A stretch of 64,000 nt of DNA from Lysinibacillus sp. B2A1 (GTDB taxonomy: Bacteria; Bacillota; Bacilli; Bacillales_A; Planococcaceae): assembly GCA_002973635.1 (NCBI GenBank), contig CP027224.1, positions 3,482,501 through 3,546,500 on the forward strand, written 5' to 3'. Every line of letters starts with the position of its first letter. Position 1 is the stretch's first letter. Below are positions 43,549 to 54,078 of this stretch, piece after piece. A program made the position numbers and the translations under genes. The notes beneath the pieces are model-generated. The model did no database searches. It was given only the letters and a program-made list of their open reading frames with translations, and was not told the DNA's origin.

Positions 43549-45339
43549 TTAACGATCAGAAGCTGTTTTCAAAAATGATTGGAGTGCCTCGAAGAATCGT
43601 TTGCCATATTTTTCGAACTTTACTTCACCAATCCCACTAACATGTCGTAAGCCTTCAAGCTCCATTGGTTTTTGCTCACATAATTCACGTAATGTTTTAT
43701 CAGAGAACACCACAAATGGTGGTACCTGTTCTTCATCTGCAATCTCTTTTCGCAATACTCTTAAATGCTCGAATAGTGGATCATTGTCTGCCAGTTTACG
43801 TACAATGACAGCTTCTTTTCGCATCACCTTGCGATTACCCAGTAAAACCGCTTTGCCTTCCTCTGATACATAGATGGTTGGATACGTACCGTGCTTTACA
43901 GCTAGTAATCCTTCCGCAATTAAAAATTCAATAAAACTGGAGACATCTTTTGAAGAGTATTGCCCTTTTAAAATGCCATAAGTAGATAAACGTGCAAAGC
44001 CAAATTCCGTCATCTTTTGATTTTTAGAACCAATTAGCACTTGGGCCACCATTGTCTTACCAAATTTTTGTCCCATCCGTACGACGCAGGCAAGCACTTT
44101 TTGCGCATCTACCGTTACATCCTTGACCTCTCGCCCATCATTACAATTACCACAACGACCACAAGATTCTCCTGCCTTCTCACCAAAATACATGAGAATT
44201 GCATTTTGTAAGCATCCCTCTGTATGACAATAATCCACCATCGTTTGTAGCTTTACTAGTTCTTGGGTAATTCGAGATTCATCCTGTGTTTGTTCAATTA
44301 AGAAACGCTGTGTTTGGACATCCCCTGATGCATATAGTAAAATGCAGGCACTTGGTAAACCATCGCGTCCTGCTCGCCCTGCTTCCTGGTAATAGCTCTC
44401 CATATTGCGGGGCATTTGATAGTGAATAACGAAACGTACATTGCTCTTATCTATACCCATGCCAAATGCATTGGTCGCCACCATAATACGCGCCTCATCT
44501 TTTAAAAAGCGCTCTTGCTCTGACATACGCAGCTCTTCTGCCAGCCCTGCATGGTACTTGGCGACAGATTCGCCAGAACGACTTAAGACATCATATATTG
44601 CATCCACAGCCTTACGAGTTGCAGCATAAATAATGCCCGCTTCCTGCTTGTTCTTAGTGAGGTAATTTTTAATATAACGTTCTTTATTTTCACCAATTAA
44701 TACTGACAAAGCTAGGTTATCGCGCGCAAAGCCTGTAATGACCGCTGATTGCTCGTCAATCTCTAATAACTGTCTTATATCCTCACATACCGCTGGCGTT
44801 GCTGTTGCTGTAAGTGCTAAGACTGTTGGCTTTTGTGGCCACAATGTAAATAATTTTTGAATAGCTCGATAGCTTGGTCTAAAATCATGCCCCCATTGAG
44901 AAATACAATGGGCCTCATCTACAGCTAGCAGAGGTACTGACAAATAGGATAGTGCCTGTAAAAACGCAGCACTTTCCAATCTCTCTGGTGCTATATAAAG
45001 CAGCTTTAAATAACCCGCACTTGCAAGCTGCATTGTTTCATCCACTTCCTGTACGGATAAGGTACTGTTAATATAAGCTGCTGGGATATTTGCTGCACGT
45101 AATGCCTCCACCTGATCTTGCATAAGAGAAATAAGAGGGGAAATTACGACAGTTAAGCCCTCCAGCATAAGAGCCGGAATTTGATAGCAAATTGATTTTC
45201 CGCCACCAGTTGGCATCACACAAAGACTTGATTTTCCTTGTAATGTCTGCTGAATAATTTGTGCCTGTCCATTACGGAATGAATCATAGCCAAAATGATG
45301 TTGTAGCATTTGTCTTGCTTGCTCCATCCAACTTTTCAC
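43549..45339 (-). CDS. recQ: RecQ-family ATP-dependent DNA helicase
   Basis: A 596-residue superfamily 2 helicase. Walker A MPTGGGKSICYQIP, DEAH box AVDEAHCISQWGHDFRPSY, motif VI QEAGRAGRDGLPS, the RecQ zinc cluster (CHTEGC, CGRCGNC), a winged helix, and a C-terminal HRDC domain (RVLRKEIADEEQVPPFVVF). Complete length. Its ATG overlaps the stop of the upstream lipoprotein gene by four bases, so the two are co-translated. Confidence 0.93.
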   Translation of the reverse strand: MKSWMEQARQMLQHHFGYDSFRNGQAQIIQQTLQGKSSLCVMPTGGGKSICYQIPALMLEGLTVVISPLISLMQDQVEALRAANIPAAYINSTLSVQEVDETMQLASAGYLKLLYIAPERLESAAFLQALSYLSVPLLAVDEAHCISQWGHDFRPSYRAIQKLFTLWPQKPTVLALTATATPAVCEDIRQLLEIDEQSAVITGFARDNLALSVLIGENKERYIKNYLTKNKQEAGIIYAATRKAVDAIYDVLSRSGESVAKYHAGLAEELRMSEQERFLKDEARIMVATNAFGMGIDKSNVRFVIHYQMPRNMESYYQEAGRAGRDGLPSACILLYASGDVQTQRFLIEQTQDESRITQELVKLQTMVDYCHTEGCLQNAILMYFGEKAGESCGRCGNCNDGREVKDVTVDAQKVLACVVRMGQKFGKTMVAQVLIGSKNQKMTEFGFARLSTYGILKGQYSSKDVSSFIEFLIAEGLLAVKHGTYPTIYVSEEGKAVLLGNRKVMRKEAVIVRKLADNDPLFEHLRVLRKEIADEEQVPPFVVFSDKTLRELCEQKPMELEGLRHVSGIGEVKFEKYGKRFFEALQSFLKTASDR

Positions 45340-46439
45340 TCCTCAGTAGTTAGACGAATAAGCTTATACTCGCCTTGTTCATTTTTTTTAATTTCATAAA
45401 GCATCTTCGAGTTAGCAAGTGCCTCCTGCCCCGCAGAATTCGTTAGTAAATATTCTGTTATTGCACGCACAACCATACGCTGCTCTACCACTTCAATGTT
45501 TTTTATAGTAGTCTTGGAAAAATTAATTTTTGCCTGCTTAGAGGCATAGTAAGATACCATATTTTTCAAAGTTTCCTGTAAATCATCTGCTCCAACTATA
45601 GATTCCATTACACTAGCGTCCTGAATATCGACAGCAGCTTTTAAATGCTTATGGAATACATCTAAAAATTGCTTAATTTCATCTTCATTATATGAAAAAA
45701 TATTTTTCCCGTACTTTTCTATAGCCTGCTTTACAGTTGCTTGATCCCCCTGCTCTATATAGGGGTACAAATTTTTGGATTGAGAAAGTCGATCACTAAC
45801 TCTCATTCCCTCTTCAATCCATTCATCAACTAGCTGAGCTATGTCTTTAAATGGCAATATGTATGGCTGTGAAACATCGTTTTGCTGACGATTAAAGTAG
45901 ATACCTACAAACTCACCATTCTCTGCCTCCAGTACAGGGCTTCCTAATGGTAATGATTGGTCTACATCTATATAATAAGCAGCAACTTTATCACTGTACT
46001 TATGAATGGTGTGTGGCAAACCATCGACATAAACCGAAAGCTGATTTAAATCTCCCTTATATATCGTCGGTACCTTTACTGATGTTTTATAGGATACTTG
46101 TAAGATGGCGATATTATGTGCTGTAGACATATAATGTACAGTCGCTTCCACAAGCTTATTATTCGCAAATTCAATGAGTGCAACCGGCTTAGAGGCTACG
46201 AGTGCACCATTTGTGACTATATAAAGCTTATCCTTATCCTGACTGACAATAAGCCCTGCACCAATACCGTTTTCACCAACAACTTTTACCTCTGGCACAA
46301 TTTTCTCTTCCTGTTTTATTACTACTTTTTCTGATTTTGTCTCTGATTTTTTTGTCTGAAACAGTTCTGCCACTGTTTGATTACCACAGCCTGTTAATAG
46401 CATAGCTGTTGCTCCCAAAATGAGCATCTTCTTCTGCAT
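45336..46439 (-). CDS. Lipoprotein with degenerate trypsin-like domain
   Basis: A 367-residue exported lipoprotein (signal ending MLLTGC). The middle has the fold of a DegP-type protease (GIGAGLIVSQDKDKLYIVTN, GSPVLEAENGEFVGIYFN), but catalytic residues are gone: the His motif TNAHVV reads TNGALV, and the Ser motif GNSGGP reads LPLGSP. The C-terminal part (VSDRLSQSKNLYPYIEQGDQ) is helical with a NTF2-like end (KMLYEIKKNEQGEYKLIRL). It probably binds rather than cuts. Upstream of and coupled to recQ. Function unknown. Confidence 0.78.
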   Translation of the reverse strand: MQKKMLILGATAMLLTGCGNQTVAELFQTKKSETKSEKVVIKQEEKIVPEVKVVGENGIGAGLIVSQDKDKLYIVTNGALVASKPVALIEFANNKLVEATVHYMSTAHNIAILQVSYKTSVKVPTIYKGDLNQLSVYVDGLPHTIHKYSDKVAAYYIDVDQSLPLGSPVLEAENGEFVGIYFNRQQNDVSQPYILPFKDIAQLVDEWIEEGMRVSDRLSQSKNLYPYIEQGDQATVKQAIEKYGKNIFSYNEDEIKQFLDVFHKHLKAAVDIQDASVMESIVGADDLQETLKNMVSYYASKQAKINFSKTTIKNIEVVEQRMVVRAITEYLLTNSAGQEALANSKMLYEIKKNEQGEYKLIRLTTEE

Positions 46440-46649
46440 AGCTTCACCAATACTTTCTTTCAGCTTCTTTCTTTTCTATCATAAACAAGGTTTATATACG
46501 TTTCAAGTTTACATAATATTATTATAAATTGAGTTATATTATAAAAATATTATTTGCTTCTTTTAATCAATTCATTTTACCTATAAAAATTATTTCTTTT
46601 ATATCTTTGTTATGAAATTTGACTTATAATTTGTGGCAAAAATAATTTT

Positions 46650-46682
46650 TAAAAAAAGACATGCTTGAGTAATTAACATGCC
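46650..46682 (-). terminator. Weak terminator of the MFS gene
   Basis: A 6-bp stem GGCATG/CATGTC (one wobble) followed by seven T on the minus strand, immediately after the transporter stop. Confidence 0.55.
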
Positions 46683-46683
46683 A

Positions 46684-47868
46684 TTAGAGAGAATTTTTCT
46701 TTAAACTATAAGTTGTTGCCATAATACCAAGCATTATGGTCATGAAAATAGTAAAAGTCACTGTGTGATTTCCAGTGATATCATAGCAATAGCCTATTAC
46801 AATTGGAATGATAGCGCTTATTATAAATCCGCCAGACAACACCATAGACGACCAACTATTCGCCTCCTCAGTCGTTCTTGCCTCGTCCAATGGCAATAAT
46901 AACCCGATTGGAAATAAACCGCTTAAGACGATTCCAATGATAAACACTGCAAATAATAGCAACGTACCTGAGCCCACCCATAATAATGCAAATCCAAAGA
47001 TGCCTAAAATGCCTAAAGCAAAAAGCCAAGCTATCCGGCTCGTCCATTTTTCCATCAGTATCGGAACAACAATATTACCAATCATTTGTATGAAAGACAT
47101 ACATGTTAAAATCGTGCTTGCTGCACCAAGTGAATAGCCCTTATCCTGCAATATTGGTACTAACCAGGACATCATTGAAAAAAATAGTGATGTTTGTAAG
47201 CCAAAATAAATTAACATTGTCCAAGCCTGGATGCTTTTCCACGGATTTCGTGTCAACTGTTCAGACTTTTCATCTTTTCTTGATAGCTCCTGCCCCTCTT
47301 TTTGGATCAACAGATACCACATCATCAGGGTGCTGAGCGCTAGAATTGACCAACTGCCTAGAGCTATCGTCCAACTCCCATAAAAATGGCTATAAAACAT
47401 TACGGTTAGTGCTGCGCTCAGTGTTGCGCCTGTTCCTATTCCAAATGAATAAATTCCGACAACTGTAGTGAAACGATTCGGAAATTTCTTCTTGATGTAG
47501 GCATTTAGCATTGGACCAATAAGCGCAATCGCAAATCCTGCAAGAAAGCTTGTGATCACAAGTAAACCATAACTTTCTTTTAAAAAACGCAATCCATTTG
47601 CTAGAGCAAGAAGGAGAATTAAGAGCGTAATAGCTGTTTTTGTGCCAAATTTTTTTTGTAATGGTACAGCAAAGGGTGCAAAGAGTCCCATACAAAATAC
47701 TGGTATTGATGTTAAAAAGCTCATTTTTGTATTAGATATATGTAATGACTCCAATAGAATATTATAGAGTGGTCCAATTGCGGTTACTGCTGGACGCATA
47801 TTGAGGGCAATGAAAAAAATACATACAACTATAAGCACCGATGAAAGCGTCCATTGCTTTTTTATCAT
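46684..47868 (-). CDS. MFS transporter, CynX/NimT type
   Basis: A 394-residue 12-segment transporter, paralogous to 17980-19179: both share NMRPAVTAIGPL or NLRASITSISPV, SFLTSIPVFCMGLFAPFA, GPMLNAYIKKKFPNRF and the GLFPIGLLLPLDEARTTEEANSWSSM region. Single gene without a neighbouring regulator. Substrate unknown. Confidence 0.82.
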   Translation of the reverse strand: MIKKQWTLSSVLIVVCIFFIALNMRPAVTAIGPLYNILLESLHISNTKMSFLTSIPVFCMGLFAPFAVPLQKKFGTKTAITLLILLLALANGLRFLKESYGLLVITSFLAGFAIALIGPMLNAYIKKKFPNRFTTVVGIYSFGIGTGATLSAALTVMFYSHFYGSWTIALGSWSILALSTLMMWYLLIQKEGQELSRKDEKSEQLTRNPWKSIQAWTMLIYFGLQTSLFFSMMSWLVPILQDKGYSLGAASTILTCMSFIQMIGNIVVPILMEKWTSRIAWLFALGILGIFGFALLWVGSGTLLLFAVFIIGIVLSGLFPIGLLLPLDEARTTEEANSWSSMVLSGGFIISAIIPIVIGYCYDITGNHTVTFTIFMTIMLGIMATTYSLKKNSL

Positions 47869-47974
47869 ATTTATTAAACCTTCTCTCTAGTCTGTAAAAT
47901 CTACCATTATTGTCAGACCTCTGATTTCTTTCTATTCCCTTTTATCATTTTTTCCAGTACTGGTCAATTTAAAT

Positions 47975-48004
47975 ACACATCTACCACAGTGTAGTAGATG
48001 TGTG
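47975..48004 (-). terminator. Terminator of argS
   Basis: Hairpin ACACATCTAC/GTAGATGTGT with an inner CACTGTGG-type loop; the T tail is imperfect. Confidence 0.6.
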
Positions 48005-48010
48005 CTTCGT

Positions 48011-49690
48011 TTACATATTCTTTGGTGCTGCAATACCCAATAATGCTAATGATTCTTTTAAAATGATACTGACACATTGACAGAAAGCTAATCGTGAGCC
48101 TCTAATACCATCTTCAACTAATATTTTATTTTGAGCATAGTATTTATTAAATAAACGAGCTAAGTGTAAGGCATATCTAGCAATTTGTGACGGATCTGCC
48201 TGCTCAAAAGCATTGGTAATTACTTTCGGAAACTGTTCTAGTAGTAAAATAACTGGCCATGCTTGCTCACCTAATTTTTCAAAAGATACTTCATTGCCAG
48301 GTTCATTTACTTTTTCCAAGAGGGATGATATACGTGCATAAGTGTATTGAATATATGGACCTGTTTCCCCTTCGAAATTCATCATTTGCTCAAGAGAAAA
48401 CTCTATATCATGTAGACGATCATTTTTTAAATCATTAAATATAACCGCTCCTACACCAACTTGATGGGCAACAATATCTTTCTGCTCGAGCTTTGGATTT
48501 TTTTCCTCAATATTGCATTTTGCTGTAGTAATTGCTTCTTTCAGTACCTCACCTAATAAAACAATTTTACCTTTACGAGTTGACATTTTTTTACCTTCCT
48601 TTAGAATCATCCCAAAAGGCACATGCTGTAAATCTTTTGCCCATCCATACCCCATTTTCTCTATAACCCTAAATAGCTGATTAAAATGTAGGGACTGTTC
48701 ATTGCCAACCACATAAAATATTTTTTTAGGGTCATAGTGCTGTTTACGATAGAAAGCAGCTGCCAAATCACGAGTTGCGTATAGTGTCGCACCGTCTGTT
48801 TTAGTAATTAAACAAGGCGGCATCTGTTCAACTTCCACAACAAATGCCCCATCAGATTTTATAAGTAGTTCTTTTTCTTCTAATTCCTTGACAACTGTTG
48901 CCATTTTGTCATTGTAGAAGGCTTCCCCATTGTATGAATCAAAGCGAATTCCAAGAAGTTGATAGATGGTATTGAATTCCTTTAAAGATGCATCTCTAAA
49001 CCATTGCCATAGAGCTAATGCCTCTTCATTCCCATCCTCCAATGCTTTAAATGCATTACGTGCCTCTTCATTAAGGGTTTCATCCTGTTCAGCTTCTTCA
49101 TGAAATTTCACATAAATTTTTAATAATTCTTCAATCGGCGCATTCGCAATCGCCTGTTGATTGCCCCATCGTCTATAGCCAACAATTAACTTACCAAACT
49201 GAGTTCCCCAGTCTCCTAAATGATTGATGCGAATTGCTTGATAGCCATTTTTTTCGGCAATATTAGCTAATGCGTTGCCAATTACAGTAGAACGTAAATG
49301 CCCCATAGAAAATGGCTTCGCGATGTTAGGAGAAGAAAAATCAATGACAATATTCCCTTTTGATTCCTGCTGACTTCCATATAAATGTTGTTCTATTAAT
49401 ATTTTAGTAAGCACCTGTTTTGTAACGATTGACTGATTAAAAAATATATTAACGTATCCTCCTATTGCTTGAACATCCTTTATGATTTCACATGTCAAAT
49501 TGTTTTTTATCTCATCAGCGATACTGTGAGGTGATTTTCTAAATTCTTTAGCAAGAGTAAAACACGGAAAAGCTATATCCCCTAACTCCAATTTTTTGGG
49601 TTTTTCTAATAAATGTTGAATTTCTTTATCTGTGAGCTGATCCTTTAATGCAACAGCAATGCTTTTGGCTATTTGTTCCTTCATGTTCAT
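48011..49690 (-). CDS. argS: Arginyl-tRNA synthetase
   Basis: A 559-residue class I synthetase. The N-terminal additional domain (GDIAFPCFTLAKEFRKSP) precedes the HIGH-type motif (SSPNIAKPFSMGHLRSTVIG). The KMSKS-type loop reads MSTRKGKIV, and the DALR anticodon domain is at the C-terminus (YIQYTYARISSLLEK, LHLARLFNKYY). Start ATG follows GAGGAGG. Controlled by an arginine T-box leader upstream. Confidence 0.94.
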   Translation of the reverse strand: MNMKEQIAKSIAVALKDQLTDKEIQHLLEKPKKLELGDIAFPCFTLAKEFRKSPHSIADEIKNNLTCEIIKDVQAIGGYVNIFFNQSIVTKQVLTKILIEQHLYGSQQESKGNIVIDFSSPNIAKPFSMGHLRSTVIGNALANIAEKNGYQAIRINHLGDWGTQFGKLIVGYRRWGNQQAIANAPIEELLKIYVKFHEEAEQDETLNEEARNAFKALEDGNEEALALWQWFRDASLKEFNTIYQLLGIRFDSYNGEAFYNDKMATVVKELEEKELLIKSDGAFVVEVEQMPPCLITKTDGATLYATRDLAAAFYRKQHYDPKKIFYVVGNEQSLHFNQLFRVIEKMGYGWAKDLQHVPFGMILKEGKKMSTRKGKIVLLGEVLKEAITTAKCNIEEKNPKLEQKDIVAHQVGVGAVIFNDLKNDRLHDIEFSLEQMMNFEGETGPYIQYTYARISSLLEKVNEPGNEVSFEKLGEQAWPVILLLEQFPKVITNAFEQADPSQIARYALHLARLFNKYYAQNKILVEDGIRGSRLAFCQCVSIILKESLALLGIAAPKNM

Positions 49691-49699
49691 TTTTCATCT

Positions 49700-49965
49700 T
49701 CCTCCTCTAAAAAAATAAAAAAGCTCCCGTCTCTAATAGATAGAGACGAGAGCATAGTTATCCCGTGGTACCACTCTAGTTGCCATTTTCAAATGACCAC
49801 TTTCAATTGTTAACGAGGTGACTCCCCGATATTCTCTACTTCTTTTTCGAGAACCTTCTCCAAAGTGCGTTTCATTTATGGCTCCTGCATTAGGCTTACA
49901 CTACCCCCAATTCGCTTTCCAGTTATCCATAAACTACTCTCTTTTTCATTGAATTTAACTGTAAT
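49700..49965 (-). promoter_or_regulatory. T-box leader of argS (arginine)
   Basis: T-box GTGGTACCACGGGA lies near 49760-49773 (minus strand), then the terminator stem CTCCCGTCTCTA-type pair with a T run (about 49705-49755). A specifier loop GAAACGCA gives codon CGC (49867-49869), arginine, matching the enzyme. AGTA and GGTAGTGTAAG elements of stem I are present further upstream. Confidence 0.92.
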
Positions 49966-49973
49966 TTCAGAAT

Positions 49974-50002
49974 ATTTTACAGTAACTTCTAATGAAAGTC
50001 AA
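49974..50002 (-). promoter_or_regulatory. Promoter of the argS leader
   Basis: Minus strand: -35 TTGACT (49997-50002), 17-base spacer, -10 TAAAAT (49974-49979), ending near the start of the T-box leader. Confidence 0.7.
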
Positions 50003-50078
50003 CTTTTGGTTTAAGAACATACTAGAATACTTGGCAGGATTACATTAGCCACACATCAAAGAATTTTATAGAAAAAAT

Positions 50079-50106
50079 AAAACCAGTGCTAAGTGATACT
50101 CGTCTA
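50079..50106 (+). promoter_or_regulatory. ECF-type promoter, probable autoregulation
   Basis: AAAACC (50079-50084), 16-base spacer, CGTCTA (50101-50106). This is the AAC / CGTC pattern of Bacillus ECF promoters (SigM, SigV, SigW classes). It lies 28 bases before the start codon of an ECF sigma gene, so self-transcription is likely. Confidence 0.6.
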
Positions 50107-50133
50107 ATACATGAATAGGAAGGAGATGTAGAG

Positions 50134-50685
50134 ATGGAGGAAGTGATAGCTGTCAGTGAATTATCACGAAATCAGCTGATAGAGGAACTAATGACGGATT
50201 ATGGTCAAGAGGTTCTACAGCTTGTTTATACATATGTACATGATGTCGCACTTGCTGAGGATTTAACACAAGAAATTTTTATCAAATGCTATAAGGCATT
50301 ATCCACTTATCAGGGAAATGCTAGTTTGAAGACATGGTTGTGGCGTATTGCAATTAATCATTCAAAAGACTATCTAAAGAGCTGGTACAAGAAAAATGTT
50401 GATGTCACCGAAACAAATGTCCTAGCACAAACATTAGAAACGAGTGATTTGCTTGAGCAAGTCGTAAAAAATAGTGAAGCTGAAGCATTATTTGACTTAG
50501 TGATGGCACTTCCTGTCAAATATCGTGAGCTTATTTACTTTTATTATTTTGAGGAATACTCGGTACAGGAGATTGCCTACCTTCTATCATTAAATAAAAA
50601 TACAGTCAAAACGAGACTTCGTAAGGCGCGTTCTTTGTTACAAAAAACATTAGGAGGGAATCCATTTGACGGAATCACGTTTTAA
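50134..50685 (+). CDS. ECF-type RNA polymerase sigma factor
   Basis: A 183-residue sigma-70-family protein with region 2 (VLQLVYTYVHDVALAEDLTQEIFIKCYKALSTYQG, landmarks near residues 30-64; FLKTWLWRIAINHSKDYLK follows) and region 4 (LPVKYRELIYFYYFEEYSVQEIAYLLSLNKNTVKTRLRKAR). No classic anti-sigma gene (ZAS or RsiV-like) is adjacent; a PadR-like and an FtsW-like gene follow instead. Start ATG follows AAGGAGATG. The 3' end overlaps the next gene by 20 bases. Confidence 0.9.
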   Translation: MEEVIAVSELSRNQLIEELMTDYGQEVLQLVYTYVHDVALAEDLTQEIFIKCYKALSTYQGNASLKTWLWRIAINHSKDYLKSWYKKNVDVTETNVLAQTLETSDLLEQVVKNSEAEALFDLVMALPVKYRELIYFYYFEEYSVQEIAYLLSLNKNTVKTRLRKARSLLQKTLGGNPFDGITF

Positions 50686-51061
50686 ACAAGCTATGAAAAG
50701 TCAGTTTCAAAAAGTGCAGTTTACAGAGAAGCATCGAGAAGTTGTACGTAAAGGTGTTCAAGAGGAATTTTCGGATCAGGTGCTGTTACCGATGCTGCAA
50801 ACGATGCGTTCAGGATATGAGCTTACACAACTTCTTTATACAAAAAACAAAGCAGCAGTTCATTTTAACGAAGGAATGATTTATGCTATGCTACATCGCC
50901 TTGAACAGCAGCAACTCATTGTTAGTGAATGGCACAAAGATGAAAAACGATACGTTCTTTCACATAAAGGTATTAAGCTACTGACAAAGTTCAACAAAGA
51001 AATGCATGAGCGCCCTTGCATTCAGCAATTATTGAAGGAGGCACGTTATGCAAACGATTAA
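50666..51061 (+). CDS. PadR-family regulator-like protein
   Basis: A 131-residue protein with a winged helix of the PadR type (SGYELTQLLYTKNKAAVHFNEGMIYAMLHRLEQQQLIVSEW, landmarks near residues 50-90; then KRYVLSHKGIKLLTKF). The extra N-terminal 40 residues are basic. TTG start 50666 is 7 bases after GGAGGG. Genes of this type often sit before HAAS-domain membrane proteins, as here. Confidence 0.83.
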   Translation: MTESRFKQAMKSQFQKVQFTEKHREVVRKGVQEEFSDQVLLPMLQTMRSGYELTQLLYTKNKAAVHFNEGMIYAMLHRLEQQQLIVSEWHKDEKRYVLSHKGIKLLTKFNKEMHERPCIQQLLKEARYAND

Positions 51062-52286
51062 GCAATATATTCAACATACAAAGAGACTTATTCGTAACAA
51101 GGAGGCACATGATGTAGTTGAAAAGGAGCTGACCTATCATTTAGAGAAGTCGAAGCATGCCTGGCTGGAAAAGGGATATAGCGATATTGATGCAGAACAA
51201 CAAGCTGTGCGTGAAATGGGTAATGCTACAAAGCTTGGTATATCGCTAAATCAGATTCATCAGCCAAAAATCGATTGGCTGCTCATTATTTCATTTCTGA
51301 TAGCGGCATTTTGTAGCTTCTTACCACTTCTGCCGGCTGAATTCTTGCTAAGGGATTCTATTATCCGCAATATCGTGATTGTTAGTGGTGGCATTGTTAC
51401 CACTATTGTCTTAATGCGACTCGATTTTCGCAAGCTAGAGCGCTATTCTATATATTTATATGTACTGACATGTGTGTTATTTCTCATTATCTTAAATGGT
51501 AATCAAGTGATGAATGGTATCATCTTTTTTAAAATTGGGCCACTTGAGCTTAAAGGTTGGATGACATTGCCTCTCTTTTTAATTGCGTTTGCAGGGCTTT
51601 TTGCTAAAGCAAAAAAATCATTTTGGTGGCTGCTTATTCTTTATTCTATCGGTGTGTACTTTTACATCCTTTTGCCGGACATTTCACTATTCTTTACATA
51701 TACTGCGATTGTTGCCTCATTATTTTATGCAAGCAACTTTTCTCGCAGACAAAAGTTAGCATGTACTGTTGCTTTCAGTTTTCTGTTTATATGCGTAATC
51801 GGGTACTTGTTGATTGCACCATTGAAGCCATATCAACTTACACAAATGCAGACTATTTATACACCAGGATTAGAGGATGCTTCTACTGTCATTTATATTT
51901 CTAATATGATAAAAAAGCTCACATGGTTTGGCACTAGCAGTCAACCATTTGCTGGCGGGGCCCATACTGATTTTGTATTACTGACGATTTTACAAACGTA
52001 CGGGATTGTTGCTGGAATAGTCATTATATGCCTTTTCGCCTTCATTATTTACCGTATAGTCCGAATACTTTCCTTCATTCAGAACGAATACGGGCGATTA
52101 TTAATCGTAGGTGGGGCTGCCTATATAACAACGCAAATTATTTATCATATTCTAATGCTGTTCGGACTTGTACCAATTATGTCAATGCCAATCCCATTCA
52201 TAAGCCATGGTGTATTCCCAATGTTGATAGGCAGTGTTGCTATCGGCTTCACACTAAGTATCTATCGACGAAATTCATATATTTGA
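51048..52286 (+). CDS. FtsW/RodA/SpoVE-like membrane protein with N-terminal HAAS-like domain
   Basis: A 412-residue protein. Residues 1-75 (IKQYIQHTKRLIRNKEAHDV, LEKGYSDIDAEQQAVREMGNA) look like a HAAS/DUF1700-type prefix. About ten membrane segments follow, with FtsW-like landmarks such as QVMNGIIFFKIGPLELKGWM, GLFAKAKKSFWW and IPFISHGVFPML. FtsW/RodA proteins are peptidoglycan glycosyltransferases or related exporters. The expected conserved Asp of FtsW is not obvious. It overlaps the PadR gene by 14 bases. It may signal envelope stress to the sigma factor (inference). Confidence 0.75.
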   Translation: MQTIKQYIQHTKRLIRNKEAHDVVEKELTYHLEKSKHAWLEKGYSDIDAEQQAVREMGNATKLGISLNQIHQPKIDWLLIISFLIAAFCSFLPLLPAEFLLRDSIIRNIVIVSGGIVTTIVLMRLDFRKLERYSIYLYVLTCVLFLIILNGNQVMNGIIFFKIGPLELKGWMTLPLFLIAFAGLFAKAKKSFWWLLILYSIGVYFYILLPDISLFFTYTAIVASLFYASNFSRRQKLACTVAFSFLFICVIGYLLIAPLKPYQLTQMQTIYTPGLEDASTVIYISNMIKKLTWFGTSSQPFAGGAHTDFVLLTILQTYGIVAGIVIICLFAFIIYRIVRILSFIQNEYGRLLIVGGAAYITTQIIYHILMLFGLVPIMSMPIPFISHGVFPMLIGSVAIGFTLSIYRRNSYI

Positions 52287-52367
52287 GATAAGTAAGTATT
52301 CAACAACATCATAGGGAGCTGGTCCATTTATTGGGGCTGCTAAACCTTGATTTAATAATGTTTATAG

Positions 52368-54029
<1,662 letters not shown>

Positions 54030-54037
54030 TTACTACC

Positions 54038-54075
54038 AAAAATCCTCTACCATAAGCTTTGGTAGAGGATTTTCT
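54038..54075. terminator. Bidirectional terminator
   Basis: Stem AAAATCCTCTACC/GGTAGAGGATTTT between convergent genes. Confidence 0.88.
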
Positions 54076-54078
54076 TGT

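Noticed and set aside
17980..47868. The two CynX-type transporters as one duplicated cassette
   Set aside because: Only the transporters are related; their neighbours and regulation differ.
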